Assembly: GCF_021366795.1 (NCBI RefSeq)
Contig: NZ_JAHCPS010000002.1
Location: 248,001 to 312,000 of the forward strand
Length of the DNA: 64,000 nucleotides
Source of the DNA: Macrococcoides caseolyticum
GTDB taxonomy: Bacteria > Bacillota > Bacilli > Staphylococcales > Staphylococcaceae
Direction: 5' to 3'
Part shown: positions 27,394 through 37,148 of the stretch, in pieces
How positions within the stretch are numbered: the stretch's first letter is position 1
How the letters are laid out: each line of letters opens with the position of its first letter
Made by a program: the position numbers and the translations under genes
The notes under the pieces: generated by a model
What the model was told of the DNA's origin: nothing
What the model saw: only the letters and a program-made list of their open reading frames with translations
The model's database searches: none

Positions 27394-27621
27394 ATGAGTA
27401 TTATTGTACTGAAAACGTCTTATCCTTACACATCTGATGCACAAACAGAATATAAATTAATTCAAAATGAAGTTGAGAAAACGACCTACATTAATAAGGT
27501 GAAAGAAAAAACTGAAGCAATTGCAGTCAAAACGAATCAACCTCAAATCATTAAACTTGAATTTATTTATCCAGAGGATAAAGAAACGTATTTTTATAAG
27601 ACATTAAAAAATGAAGCGTAA
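27394..27621 (+). CDS. Small hypothetical protein
   Basis: This 75-residue mixed-charge protein has no membrane segment and no family that I recognise. A GTGGGTGAAG site lies 5-10 nt upstream of the ATG. The last codons and stop lie inside the left arm of a perfect terminator palindrome shared with the convergent plsC-like gene. About 250 bp before it contain no other gene, only a short open stretch without a start codon. Confidence 0.6.
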   Translation: MSIIVLKTSYPYTSDAQTEYKLIQNEVEKTTYINKVKEKTEAIAVKTNQPQIIKLEFIYPEDKETYFYKTLKNEA

Positions 27622-27642
27622 GGATTACGCTTCATTTTTTAA
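27604..27642. terminator. Perfect palindromic terminator encoding both convergent C-termini
   Basis: Two exact 18-bp arms (TTAAAAAATGAAGCGTAA and its complement) surround GGA. Each arm encodes Leu-Lys-Asn-Glu-Ala-stop for the gene entering it, so both proteins end identically. Confidence 0.93.
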
Positions 27643-28233
27643 GCTTTGAATTAAAGCCTTTGTTTTAATTTCTAATGTTGAAGTAATCTGATCAATTGCT
27701 TCACTTTTTTTATATTGTTCCACAAAAACTTGACTATCAATGGGTGATCCAAATTTAATATAACACTGTTCTTTCTTAAAAATAACATCTCTAAATCGTG
27801 TTGGTCCAATGTAAGCAGCAGGAATAATCTTTGATTTACTCATAACCGCTATTGTTGCTGCACCTTTTTTCATTGGTGCATTATCCACACGTCTCCCACT
27901 TGGAAATATGCCCACAATTTTATTTTCTTTAATTAATTTCACCGGAATTTTTAATGTTGATGGACCAGGATTATCTCGATTCACAGGAAAAGCATTGCAA
28001 GATTTAAAAAAGCGATCAAGTACTTTACCCTTAAATAATTCCTGTTTAGCCATATAGTGAATCTCTCTAGGATATAAAGCCATCGCAAGAATTATTATTT
28101 CAACCATACTTCTATGGTTACATGTAACGATAAAAGCTTCATTTTTAGGTACATTATCTTTTCCTAAAACTTTAACTTTACGTAAAATTATATTGGTTAC
28201 AAAATAAATTAATGTTGAAAGAAATTTATACAT
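27625..28233 (-). CDS. PlsC-like 1-acyl-glycerol-3-phosphate acyltransferase family protein
   Basis: This 202-residue protein has an N-terminal hydrophobic stretch and the acyltransferase blocks CNHRSMVEIII (block I), FFKSCNAFPVNRD (block II), GIFPSGRRV (block III) and IIPAAYIGP (block IV). Block I reads H-X4-E instead of the usual H-X4-D, and block III has SGRR where EGTR is common. It probably transfers acyl groups to lysophosphatidate or a related lipid, but the changed motifs leave the activity open. AAGGAG precedes the ATG. A similar gene lies in this region in S. aureus. Confidence 0.82.
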   Translation of the reverse strand: MYKFLSTLIYFVTNIILRKVKVLGKDNVPKNEAFIVTCNHRSMVEIIILAMALYPREIHYMAKQELFKGKVLDRFFKSCNAFPVNRDNPGPSTLKIPVKLIKENKIVGIFPSGRRVDNAPMKKGAATIAVMSKSKIIPAAYIGPTRFRDVIFKKEQCYIKFGSPIDSQVFVEQYKKSEAIDQITSTLEIKTKALIQSLKNEA

Positions 28234-28407
28234 CTCGAAACTCCTTGAATCAATGAATTTTATTTATTATATAATCTTATCATAAAATAATAAATATGCT
28301 TTATCAAATCGTAATATGGCAAATTAGTGAACTCAAGGGTTATTGTATGAATTTTTAATTAATTAATGTTATCTTATTTTATTATCTGAAAGATTTGGAG
28401 GCACAGA

Positions 28408-29610
28408 ATGGATAATTTTGAACAACATCAACAAACACAAATGAACGAACAATTTACACCACTTAAAACGAATACAAAACAACATAAAAACGGGCCGGGA
28501 TTTTTCAAGCTATTTCTTGCTGCAATACTAGGTTCTGGATTAACAATTGGTGCAACGCACCTACCACACTTCAATCAGGATAATACGCATGAACAAGTGG
28601 CACCTATTCAAGTCAATCAAAAAACAAACGGGAATAATGTACAACTCGCTGATATGTTAGAACAAGTATCCCCTGCTGTTGTTGGTGTCATTAATATGCA
28701 ACAAGCAAAAAGTAGTATATTTGATATACTAAGAGGAAATGATACAGGAACTGAAGAAACACCTGCAGGCACAGGTTCTGGTGTGATTTATCAATCGAAT
28801 GATAATGAAGCATATATTGTGACAAATAATCATGTCGTAGAAGGTGCGAAAGACTTAAAAGTAAGACTTGCAAATGGCAAGACCGTAGATGGCAAACTCA
28901 TCGGAACAGATGCTTTGACTGATATTGCAGTATTAAAAATAACTGGTCAATATAATATCAAACCTATAGCATTTGCAGATTCATCTAAAATTAGAGTCGG
29001 CGATACAGTTTACGCAATTGGTAATCCTTTAGGTATTGAACTGTCAGGAAGTGTTACTGAAGGGATTGTTAGTGCGAAAGAACGTACGATGAATGTTGAA
29101 ACATCTGCTGGTGAGTCTTCTGTAAAAGCAATACAAACAGATGCTGCCATCAATCCCGGGAATTCAGGAGGGGCTTTAATTAATAATCAAGGCCAATTGA
29201 TTGGTATTAATACGCTAAAAATATCCGCAGATACAGTTGAAGGTTTAGGTTTCGCAATACCATCAAATGACGTAAAAGTATTAATAGAGCAACTTGTAAA
29301 GAATGGTAAAGTAGAACGCCCATTTATGGGCTTAGCACTTGTTAGTGTTGAAAGTGTCCCACGTCAATATTTAGATGAGATGGAAGTGACAATCGATCAT
29401 GGGGCACTCGTCGCGGGCACTGATGAGGTCGCAGGAAAAGTCTTCAAAGAAGGCGACGTCATCATCCAGGTGGACAACACGGTAGTCAATACGGATGATG
29501 AGGTACGTAATTATCTCTATAAGCATAAAAAAGCAACCGATACTGTGAAATTTAAAATTATACGTGACGGTAAAGAAAAAGAAGTTCAACTTAAACTTCG
29601 CAGTAAATAA
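28408..29610 (+). CDS. HtrA/DegP-like membrane serine protease
   Basis: This 400-residue protein has a cytoplasmic N-terminal tail, a membrane helix at about 31-50, an extracytoplasmic trypsin-like domain and a C-terminal PDZ domain (about 300-395). The catalytic triad is His142 (VTNNHVVEGA), Asp172 (DALTDIAVLKI) and Ser253 (INPGNSGGALIN). It handles misfolded secreted proteins. GGAGGCACAG precedes the ATG. A homologue lies upstream of tyrS in S. aureus as well. A 20-bp-arm terminator follows. Confidence 0.93.
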   Translation: MDNFEQHQQTQMNEQFTPLKTNTKQHKNGPGFFKLFLAAILGSGLTIGATHLPHFNQDNTHEQVAPIQVNQKTNGNNVQLADMLEQVSPAVVGVINMQQAKSSIFDILRGNDTGTEETPAGTGSGVIYQSNDNEAYIVTNNHVVEGAKDLKVRLANGKTVDGKLIGTDALTDIAVLKITGQYNIKPIAFADSSKIRVGDTVYAIGNPLGIELSGSVTEGIVSAKERTMNVETSAGESSVKAIQTDAAINPGNSGGALINNQGQLIGINTLKISADTVEGLGFAIPSNDVKVLIEQLVKNGKVERPFMGLALVSVESVPRQYLDEMEVTIDHGALVAGTDEVAGKVFKEGDVIIQVDNTVVNTDDEVRNYLYKHKKATDTVKFKIIRDGKEKEVQLKLRSK

Positions 29611-29614
29611 CTAA

Positions 29615-29667
29615 AAAACCGAACGAACTTATCAATCGCTCTTAGAATGATAAGTTCGTTCGGTTTT
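29615..29667. terminator. Long hairpin terminator after htrA, loop related to the 51-kb array
   Basis: Perfect 20-bp arms AAAACCGAACGAACTTATCA / complement enclose ATCGCTCTTAGAA. The loop shares ATCGCTCTT with the apical motif of the hairpin array at 51058-51770, and GTCTGAGACGC follows at about 29680-29692, resembling the array's GAGACGCC. Confidence 0.85.
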
Positions 29668-29731
29668 CATTACGGGAGAAGTCTGAGACGCTGTGTTATT
29701 GATTTGGGGTAAGCAATTCACTCTCTTTTAC

Positions 29732-30586
29732 TTAAAAACTTCTATCGGCACCGCCACCACCAAAATCACCACCACCAAAGCTTCCAAAGTCACCGCCGCT
29801 AAATCCTCCTGATGAGAAGCCGCCACCAAAGCCGCCTCCTGTTGGGAAGAAAATCACCGGTCCGGTTGAACGTCTACGTCCACCACCACCGCCTCGGCCA
29901 CCACCCATAAAGATGGAAATAACAAGGTATAATAAAAATAGTCCTATTAATATTTCAAATACACTAATGCCTTCACTGCTGTTATCAGCCATTGGCGTAT
30001 CACGTGTATATTTCTCTCCATCAAAGCCGTAGCTTTTACTGACTTCATCATATACTGCGTTGTATAACTTACCTAATCCTTGTGCATAAAGTGCTTTACT
30101 CTCTGCACTTTGAGCTTTAGGATCTAGGGCTAAAGCTTTCTTAATATCAGGCATGGCATATTGATCAATCAGTGCGCCAACTTTCGCATCGTTTAATACG
30201 CCTTCTAGTCCATAACCGACCTGAACATTAATACCTCGATTACGGTATTCATTACCATTGTCTAAATTAAACAAAATAACAATACCGTTGTTTTTATCTT
30301 TATCTCCGACACCGTATTCTCGCCCTGCACGTAATGCATAATCTCCCTTTACTTCCTGCCCAATTGTTGGCATTGTCATAATCATGATTTCAGCTGTTGT
30401 CCCTTGTTGTAAAGACTTACCTCGCTGATTGATAAAATCAATTTCATTTTGTTTAAATATGCCGACATGATCCTGAACAAATATTGGCTGTTTAAGTTTT
30501 GGCAGCGGCTCAGCTGCATTTGCCGGTAAAGTAATAAAGAAGATTAAAAAGAGCGCGATATACATCGCGAACTTTTTATTTAACAT
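29732..30586 (-). CDS. TPM-domain membrane protein with glycine-rich tail (YgcG-like)
   Basis: This 284-residue protein has a signal peptide (1-24) and an extracytoplasmic TPM domain (about 30-175, with QGTTAEIMIMTMPTIG and NNGIVILFNLDNG). One transmembrane helix lies at about 208-228, and the glycine-, phenylalanine- and arginine-rich tail is low in complexity. TPM proteins with this layout occur next to LemA in many bacteria. Roles proposed for the family concern envelope or photosystem repair and are unproven here. Its ATG overlaps the lemA stop (TAATG), so the two are translationally coupled. Confidence 0.88.
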   Translation of the reverse strand: MLNKKFAMYIALFLIFFITLPANAAEPLPKLKQPIFVQDHVGIFKQNEIDFINQRGKSLQQGTTAEIMIMTMPTIGQEVKGDYALRAGREYGVGDKDKNNGIVILFNLDNGNEYRNRGINVQVGYGLEGVLNDAKVGALIDQYAMPDIKKALALDPKAQSAESKALYAQGLGKLYNAVYDEVSKSYGFDGEKYTRDTPMADNSSEGISVFEILIGLFLLYLVISIFMGGGRGGGGGRRRSTGPVIFFPTGGGFGGGFSSGGFSGGDFGSFGGGDFGGGGADRSF

Positions 30587-31179
30587 TATTGAGATTCCTT
30601 ATCAGAATTAAAATCAATACTTGGTGCTTTATTCGCAGCTTCATCCGCTTTAAAGAAATCTTTCTTTTCAAAACCTAGAATACCTGCATAAAGTGTTGCA
30701 GGAAAGCTTCTTACGACTTTATTATAGTCCGTTACAACTTCATTATAGTCGTTACGTGCTACTGCAATACGGTTTTCTGTACCTGCAAGCTCGTCACGTA
30801 AACCAGTAAATTGTGTATCCGCCTTTAAATTAGGATAGTTCTCCTGAATCGCAATTAAACGACTTAACGCTGAGTTAAGTTCTGAATTGGCATTGGCTTT
30901 ATCTTCTACTGAACCACTTTTCGTTGCACCAGCAAGCTTTGCACGTGCATCAGAAACATCTTTAAAGACTTTTTCTTCATGTTTCGCATAACCTTTTACA
31001 GTCTCAACTAAGTTCGGAATTAAATCTAAACGACGTTGCAATTGCGTATCAATTTTCGCTTCTGCATTTTCAACATCACTTTCGAGTCCGACTAATTTAT
31101 TGTATGGACCAACTAACATACTGCCTACAATTAATAATAATACAACAACTCCAATTACTGGTATCAACAATTTTTTCAT
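30586..31179 (-). CDS. LemA family protein
   Basis: This 197-residue protein has an N-terminal membrane helix (residues 5-20) and a four-helix-bundle LemA domain with YNKLVGLESDVENAEA, QLQRRLDLIPNLVETV and SFPATLYAGILGF. I chose the ATG at 31179, which follows AAAGGAGAAATG; the earlier in-frame ATG lacks a site. It is co-transcribed with the TPM protein and probably forms a membrane complex with it. The function is unknown. Confidence 0.9.
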   Translation of the reverse strand: MKKLLIPVIGVVVLLLIVGSMLVGPYNKLVGLESDVENAEAKIDTQLQRRLDLIPNLVETVKGYAKHEEKVFKDVSDARAKLAGATKSGSVEDKANANSELNSALSRLIAIQENYPNLKADTQFTGLRDELAGTENRIAVARNDYNEVVTDYNKVVRSFPATLYAGILGFEKKDFFKADEAANKAPSIDFNSDKESQ

Positions 31180-31300
31180 AACATTTCTCCTTTTAAGTAA
31201 GTATTTCATTTTACCCTATATAGCAGATAATAAACGCCTACATCATAGGATTTTAAAAAATAAAGAGATGAAGTGCTTCAGTACTTCATCTCTCAAAGAA

Positions 31301-32566
<1,266 letters not shown>

Positions 32567-32591
32567 TCAACGATTTTTAATTTATTTTGAA

Positions 32592-32815
32592 CTAAAAAAG
32601 CACCCTTACAATTACGTAAGGGTGCTTTTAGCACGGTACCACCATACTTATGATATCATCATCACTCATTAATGAAAAAGGTCATTATCCTTAAGGCCAC
32701 AAATGTAGGTGTATTCATGTTTCCATTGCTTAGTTTGCACCAACCACTAAGTCTCTTCATTCAATGTGCCACATTACTTTTCCTATCAACCTAACTATTA
32801 AGTTCAATATAAATT
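32592..32815 (-). ncRNA. T-box riboswitch controlling tyrS
   Basis: On the minus strand there is a stem I region with an S-turn-like element, a probable specifier codon UAC (Tyr, plus-strand complement at 32711-32713), and the T-box core TGGTACCGTG (32641-32632). A terminator follows with stem AAAAGCACCCTTAC / complement (32629-32596) and a T run. Uncharged tRNA-Tyr would stabilise the antiterminator and let tyrS be transcribed. The boundaries are approximate; a nearby second UAC at 32705-32707 is the alternative specifier. Confidence 0.9.
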
Positions 32816-32899
32816 ATGATACTAGTTTATACAATAGATTCTATAACGTCAAGTGTATAAATTTATGATATACTAAAAATTATTCAGGAGGAAATATGT

Positions 32900-35269
32900 A
32901 TGCCAAAAAAACACAAGCCATTCATCAAGACATTTAAGAATAAAAAAGATGACATAAAATCACAGTTTCAATCGATTGAATATACACCTTTTGTTTGGTT
33001 CCATGGTATTTATGAAACGTTTGCACGTACTTTTTTATTTCTATTCATCATGGCGCTATTATCCGGTGCACTATTACTTGGTGTAGGTTCAGGTTATTTC
33101 ATGGCACTCGTTAAAGATGAGCCCGTAAAAAACAATGCCGCTTTAAAGAAATCGCTCTATGAGATGACTGAAAGTACAACAGTTTATTTTGGAACTGGTG
33201 AATCACTCGGAACACTTAATGCCGACATTCAACGTGAAGTCATCTCATATGATAAAATGAGTCCTTATGTCATCGATGCATTAATTGCAACGGAAGACGA
33301 AAATTTCTATCACCATAATGGTATTGTCCCAAAAGCTTTCATTCGTGCTACGGCACAAGAATTTCTTAACATGGGCGTTACCAGTGGTGGGAGTACTTTG
33401 ACGCAACAATTAATTAAAAATCAGTTACTTACAAACGAAACGTCATTCAAACGAAAAGCAAAAGAAATGATGTTATCATTTAAAGTAGAAAAGTCCTTAT
33501 CTAAAAAAGAAATAATAGAAGCTTACTTAAATGTTGTGAGTTTTGGGCGAAATACAAATGGACAGAACATTGCAGGCGTGCAAGCTGCAGCTAAAGGTAT
33601 ATTCGGAGTTGATGCTCGTGAGTTAAATATCGCTCAAGCTGCATATATTGCAGGAATGCCACAAAATCCATATACATATACACCATTTCTACAAACTGGA
33701 CAAGTTAAGAAAGCTGCGGATTTAGCTTACGGTATTAAACGTCAGCATTATGTATTGGAACGTATGTATCAGGAAAAGAAAATCACAAAAGCTGAATACG
33801 AGAAAGCAAAGCAATTTGATTTACAGAAATCATTTGCAAAAGATGTACAGGCACCTAATGAAAAATATCCGTTTTTAACACAAGAAGTTGAGTCTCGTGC
33901 AATTGACATCTTAAAATATATCTTTGCAGAGAAAGATAACATCTCAAAAGAAGAATTAGACGAAACACCTGTCCTCAACGAAAAATATATAGATATTGCC
34001 AATCGTGCTATTCGAAATAATGGATACATTATCGATACAACGATTCATAAAAAGATTTTCGATACAATGGATCAAATTAAAGATAATCCAAATTATTATT
34101 CTTATGCTCGTAATACAAATATTAACGGTAAGAATAAAACCATTAATATGGAAGTCGGTGTATTACTTAAAGAAAATGAAACAGGAAAAATACTATCATT
34201 CATTGGTGGACGCGATCATAATGATTCTCAAAATAACCATGCGACAAAAACGAAACGCTCACCTGGTTCAACGATTAAACCATTATTAACTTACGCACCA
34301 GCCATAGAATATGGTGTAACAACACCTGAAACAGCATTATTAGATAAAAAGTTTGATTATAATGGATATGCACCCGATAACTATGCCAAAATGGAATATA
34401 ATGTTGTAACAACACGTTATGCACTTGAGAATTCTTTAAACTTGAGTACATTGCGCCTATATTCAGGCATAATGGATAAAAAACCATGGGAATTACTCAA
34501 TAAAATGAACTTTAATATCCCGAAAACAGAACAAGAAAACTTATCACTCGCGCTTGGCGCAACGGATATTACATTAGAGAACAATGTCGATGGTTTCTCA
34601 ACACTTGCAAATCAAGGGAATTATCAGGAAAGCTATATGATTGAATCGATAAAAACACGTGACGGGAAAGTGATTTACCAGCACAAAGCGAAACCTAAAC
34701 GTATTTACAGCCCGGAAACAGCATATATTACGACGGATATGCTACGCGGCGTATTAGATACGGGTAGTGCTTATCAAATCAAAGGCACATTTATGTATAA
34801 TCAGGACTGGGCTGGTAAAACAGGAACGACACAAGATGCAAAAGATAGTTTATTTGTCGCATATAATCCAAATGTAACAATGGGTATTTGGATGGGTTAT
34901 GATATACCGACTACATTTGATGAAGAAAACCATTATCAGCTTCGCTTATGGCGTGATATCATCAATCAAATTACAGCACAAGATCAATTATTAATGGGTG
35001 TAGGAAAACGATTCAGTCAACCGCCTGGTGTTTCAGAAGCTCAAATTTGTCAGCTTACGAATAGTACATCAGGTCAGTGTGATAGTGGCGAAACCGTTAA
35101 GTCTAGTCTTGTGTTTAATGCGACTGATTTAAGTCAGAAGAAATTGAATGATGCGCGTGTATTAACACGACTGGGTATCAAGTTAGATCCTAATACAAGT
35201 AGCAAGATAACTAAAAAAGTAGGTAGTGAACATAGCAATGTAAAGAAAACGAAAAAAACAGCCCAGTAA
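32900..35269 (+). CDS. Class A penicillin-binding protein (transglycosylase/transpeptidase)
   Basis: This 789-residue bifunctional peptidoglycan synthase has a short cytoplasmic tail, a membrane helix (about 43-70) and a GT51 transglycosylase domain with catalytic Glu132 in TEDENF and GGSTLTQQ at 163-170. The transpeptidase domain has S457-T-I-K460, S511-L-N513 and K639-T-G641. The C-terminus is Lys-rich. It polymerises and cross-links peptidoglycan. All catalytic motifs are intact. AGGAGG precedes the ATG. In S. aureus a shorter transglycosylase-domain protein occupies this place beside tyrS. Confidence 0.93.
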   Translation: MPKKHKPFIKTFKNKKDDIKSQFQSIEYTPFVWFHGIYETFARTFLFLFIMALLSGALLLGVGSGYFMALVKDEPVKNNAALKKSLYEMTESTTVYFGTGESLGTLNADIQREVISYDKMSPYVIDALIATEDENFYHHNGIVPKAFIRATAQEFLNMGVTSGGSTLTQQLIKNQLLTNETSFKRKAKEMMLSFKVEKSLSKKEIIEAYLNVVSFGRNTNGQNIAGVQAAAKGIFGVDARELNIAQAAYIAGMPQNPYTYTPFLQTGQVKKAADLAYGIKRQHYVLERMYQEKKITKAEYEKAKQFDLQKSFAKDVQAPNEKYPFLTQEVESRAIDILKYIFAEKDNISKEELDETPVLNEKYIDIANRAIRNNGYIIDTTIHKKIFDTMDQIKDNPNYYSYARNTNINGKNKTINMEVGVLLKENETGKILSFIGGRDHNDSQNNHATKTKRSPGSTIKPLLTYAPAIEYGVTTPETALLDKKFDYNGYAPDNYAKMEYNVVTTRYALENSLNLSTLRLYSGIMDKKPWELLNKMNFNIPKTEQENLSLALGATDITLENNVDGFSTLANQGNYQESYMIESIKTRDGKVIYQHKAKPKRIYSPETAYITTDMLRGVLDTGSAYQIKGTFMYNQDWAGKTGTTQDAKDSLFVAYNPNVTMGIWMGYDIPTTFDEENHYQLRLWRDIINQITAQDQLLMGVGKRFSQPPGVSEAQICQLTNSTSGQCDSGETVKSSLVFNATDLSQKKLNDARVLTRLGIKLDPNTSSKITKKVGSEHSNVKKTKKTAQ

Positions 35270-35276
35270 AAACAGT

Positions 35277-35322
35277 AAAAGAACCTTGAAAACGTATTGA
35301 TGACGTGTTCAAGGTTCTTTTT
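35277..35322 (+). terminator. Terminator after the PBP gene
   Basis: The stem AAAGAACCTTGAA / TTCAAGGTTCTTT is extended by ACGT pairs, with a T run following. Confidence 0.88.
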
Positions 35323-35341
35323 CTAGTTAGTATTAACAAAA

Positions 35342-35368
35342 AAGTCCTTTTCATAGCGAAAAGGACTT
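35342..35368 (-). terminator. Terminator after fhs
   Basis: AAGTCCTTTTC pairs with GAAAAGGACTT around ATAGC, with a T run on the minus strand. Confidence 0.88.
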
Positions 35369-35379
35369 ATGTTTCAAGA

Positions 35380-37047
35380 TTAGAATAATCCTACTGCATT
35401 TCCTTCACTATCAACATCCATTTTTAATGCTGCTGGTTCTTTTGGTAAACCTGGCATTGTCATGATGTCTCCTGTTAATGCAACAATAAATCCTGCACCT
35501 GTTTTAGGAATTAATTCACGAATTGTAATGTTAAAACCAGATGGACGACCTAGTTTCTTAGGATCATCTGAGAATGAATATTGTGTTTTTGCCATACATA
35601 CAGGATACTCATTCCAACCATTATCCGCAATTGTTTTTAATTGTTTACGAGCTTTATCAGCAAAGACTACATCATCCGCACCATAGATTTTTTGTACGAT
35701 TGTACGGATTTTTTCTTCTACTGGTAATGATAAGTCGTATAATGGTTTGAAGTTTTGTGGTGTTTCTAATACTTCAAGGACTAACTTCGCAAGCTCAACG
35801 CCACCTTTTCCACCATGTTCCCAAACTTCAGTTAAAGCTAATTTTACACCACGTTCTTTCGCCCAGTTTTGAACAAATTCACGTTCAGCATCTGTATCTG
35901 TTACAAAGTTGTTTAATGCGATGACTGGCTCAACTCCGAATAATTGTAAGTTTTCGATATGTTTTTCAAGGTTAGCGATACCTGATTTTAATGCTTCAAC
36001 ATTTTCATTTGCAAGATCAGTTTTTGCTACACCACCATGCATTTTTAAAGCACGAATTGTTGCAACGACAACAATTGCATCTGGTTGAATTTCCGCTTTA
36101 CGCGCTTTAATATCCATGAATTTCTCTGCACCTAAATCAGATCCAAAACCAGATTCAGTCACGACAATATCTGCTAATTTACGTGCTGTTTTCGTTGCAA
36201 TGATTGAGTTACAACCATGTGCAATATTAGCAAATGGGCCACCGTGGATTAACGCAGGTGTGCCTTCGATTGTTTGAACTAGGTTTGGCTTTAATGCATC
36301 TTTAAGAATTAACGTTAATGCACCTTCAACACCTAATTCTTTAACAGTTACTGGTTTACGGTCATACGTATAACCAATTGTCATATTACCTAAGTTCTCT
36401 TTTAAATCTGTAATATTATTAGATAAACAGAATACTGCCATAATTTCAGAAGCAACTGTAATATCGAATCCATCTTCACGTGGTACACCTTTAAACGGGC
36501 CACCTAGTCCAACAACAACCTGACGTAGCGTACGATCGTTCATATCGATAACACGTTTCCATTCAACACGACGTGGATCGATATTTAACTGGTTACCTTG
36601 ATAAATATGGTTATCAATAAATGCTGCTAACGCATTATTTGCAGTTGTAATCGCGTGTAAGTCACCATTAAAGTGCAGGTTAATTTCTTCCATCGGTAAT
36701 ACTTGTGCACGACCACCACCTGTAGCGCCACCTTTCATACCGAAGACTGGTCCTAAACTTGGTTCACGTAAAGCAACCATAACACTTTTACCGAGTTCTT
36801 TAAATGCATCAGAAATACCAACCGTAACAGTTGATTTACCTTCACCTGCTGGTGTTGGACTCATCGCTGTAACTAAAACAACTTTACCTTCTTTGTTCGT
36901 CGTTACTTTAGATGTATCAATTTTCGCCTTATAGTGACCATATGGCTCAACTGCTTCAGCCGGAACCCCTGCAGCCTCAGCAATTTCCTGTATCGGTCGA
37001 ACTGTCGCTTGATTTGCGATTTCTAAATCTGATAAATATTTAGTCAT
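35380..37047 (-). CDS. fhs: Formate-tetrahydrofolate ligase
   Basis: This 555-residue enzyme makes 10-formyl-THF from formate, ATP and THF for purine and formyl-Met-tRNA synthesis. The ATP loop [10 protein letters not shown] is near residue 64, followed by [19 protein letters not shown] and [15 protein letters not shown], all typical. GGAGAATGTGAA precedes the ATG. A cre-like site lies 46 bp upstream. The gene sits between tyrS/PBP and acsA as in S. aureus. Confidence 0.97.
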   Translation of the reverse strand: MTKYLSDLEIANQATVRPIQEIAEAAGVPAEAVEPYGHYKAKIDTSKVTTNKEGKVVLVTAMSPTPAGEGKSTVTVGISDAFKELGKSVMVALREPSLGPVFGMKGGATGGGRAQVLPMEEINLHFNGDLHAITTANNALAAFIDNHIYQGNQLNIDPRRVEWKRVIDMNDRTLRQVVVGLGGPFKGVPREDGFDITVASEIMAVFCLSNNITDLKENLGNMTIGYTYDRKPVTVKELGVEGALTLILKDALKPNLVQTIEGTPALIHGGPFANIAHGCNSIIATKTARKLADIVVTESGFGSDLGAEKFMDIKARKAEIQPDAIVVVATIRALKMHGGVAKTDLANENVEALKSGIANLEKHIENLQLFGVEPVIALNNFVTDTDAEREFVQNWAKERGVKLALTEVWEHGGKGGVELAKLVLEVLETPQNFKPLYDLSLPVEEKIRTIVQKIYGADDVVFADKARKQLKTIADNGWNEYPVCMAKTQYSFSDDPKKLGRPSGFNITIRELIPKTGAGFIVALTGDIMTMPGLPKEPAALKMDVDSEGNAVGLF

Positions 37048-37092
37048 TTCACATTCTCCTAATCTTAAAAGTGTCTTTACTATTTAATAATA

Positions 37093-37106
37093 AGATAACG
37101 CTTTCA
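37093..37106. promoter_or_regulatory. cre-like CcpA operator upstream of fhs
   Basis: TGAAAGCGTTATCT on the minus strand fits TGWAARCGYTWNCW without mismatch. It lies 46-59 bp upstream of the fhs start, near a possible -35. Confidence 0.55.
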
Positions 37107-37148
37107 AGATGTCGAATATTTTAGTTTATTTCTACGGAAATTTTATTA

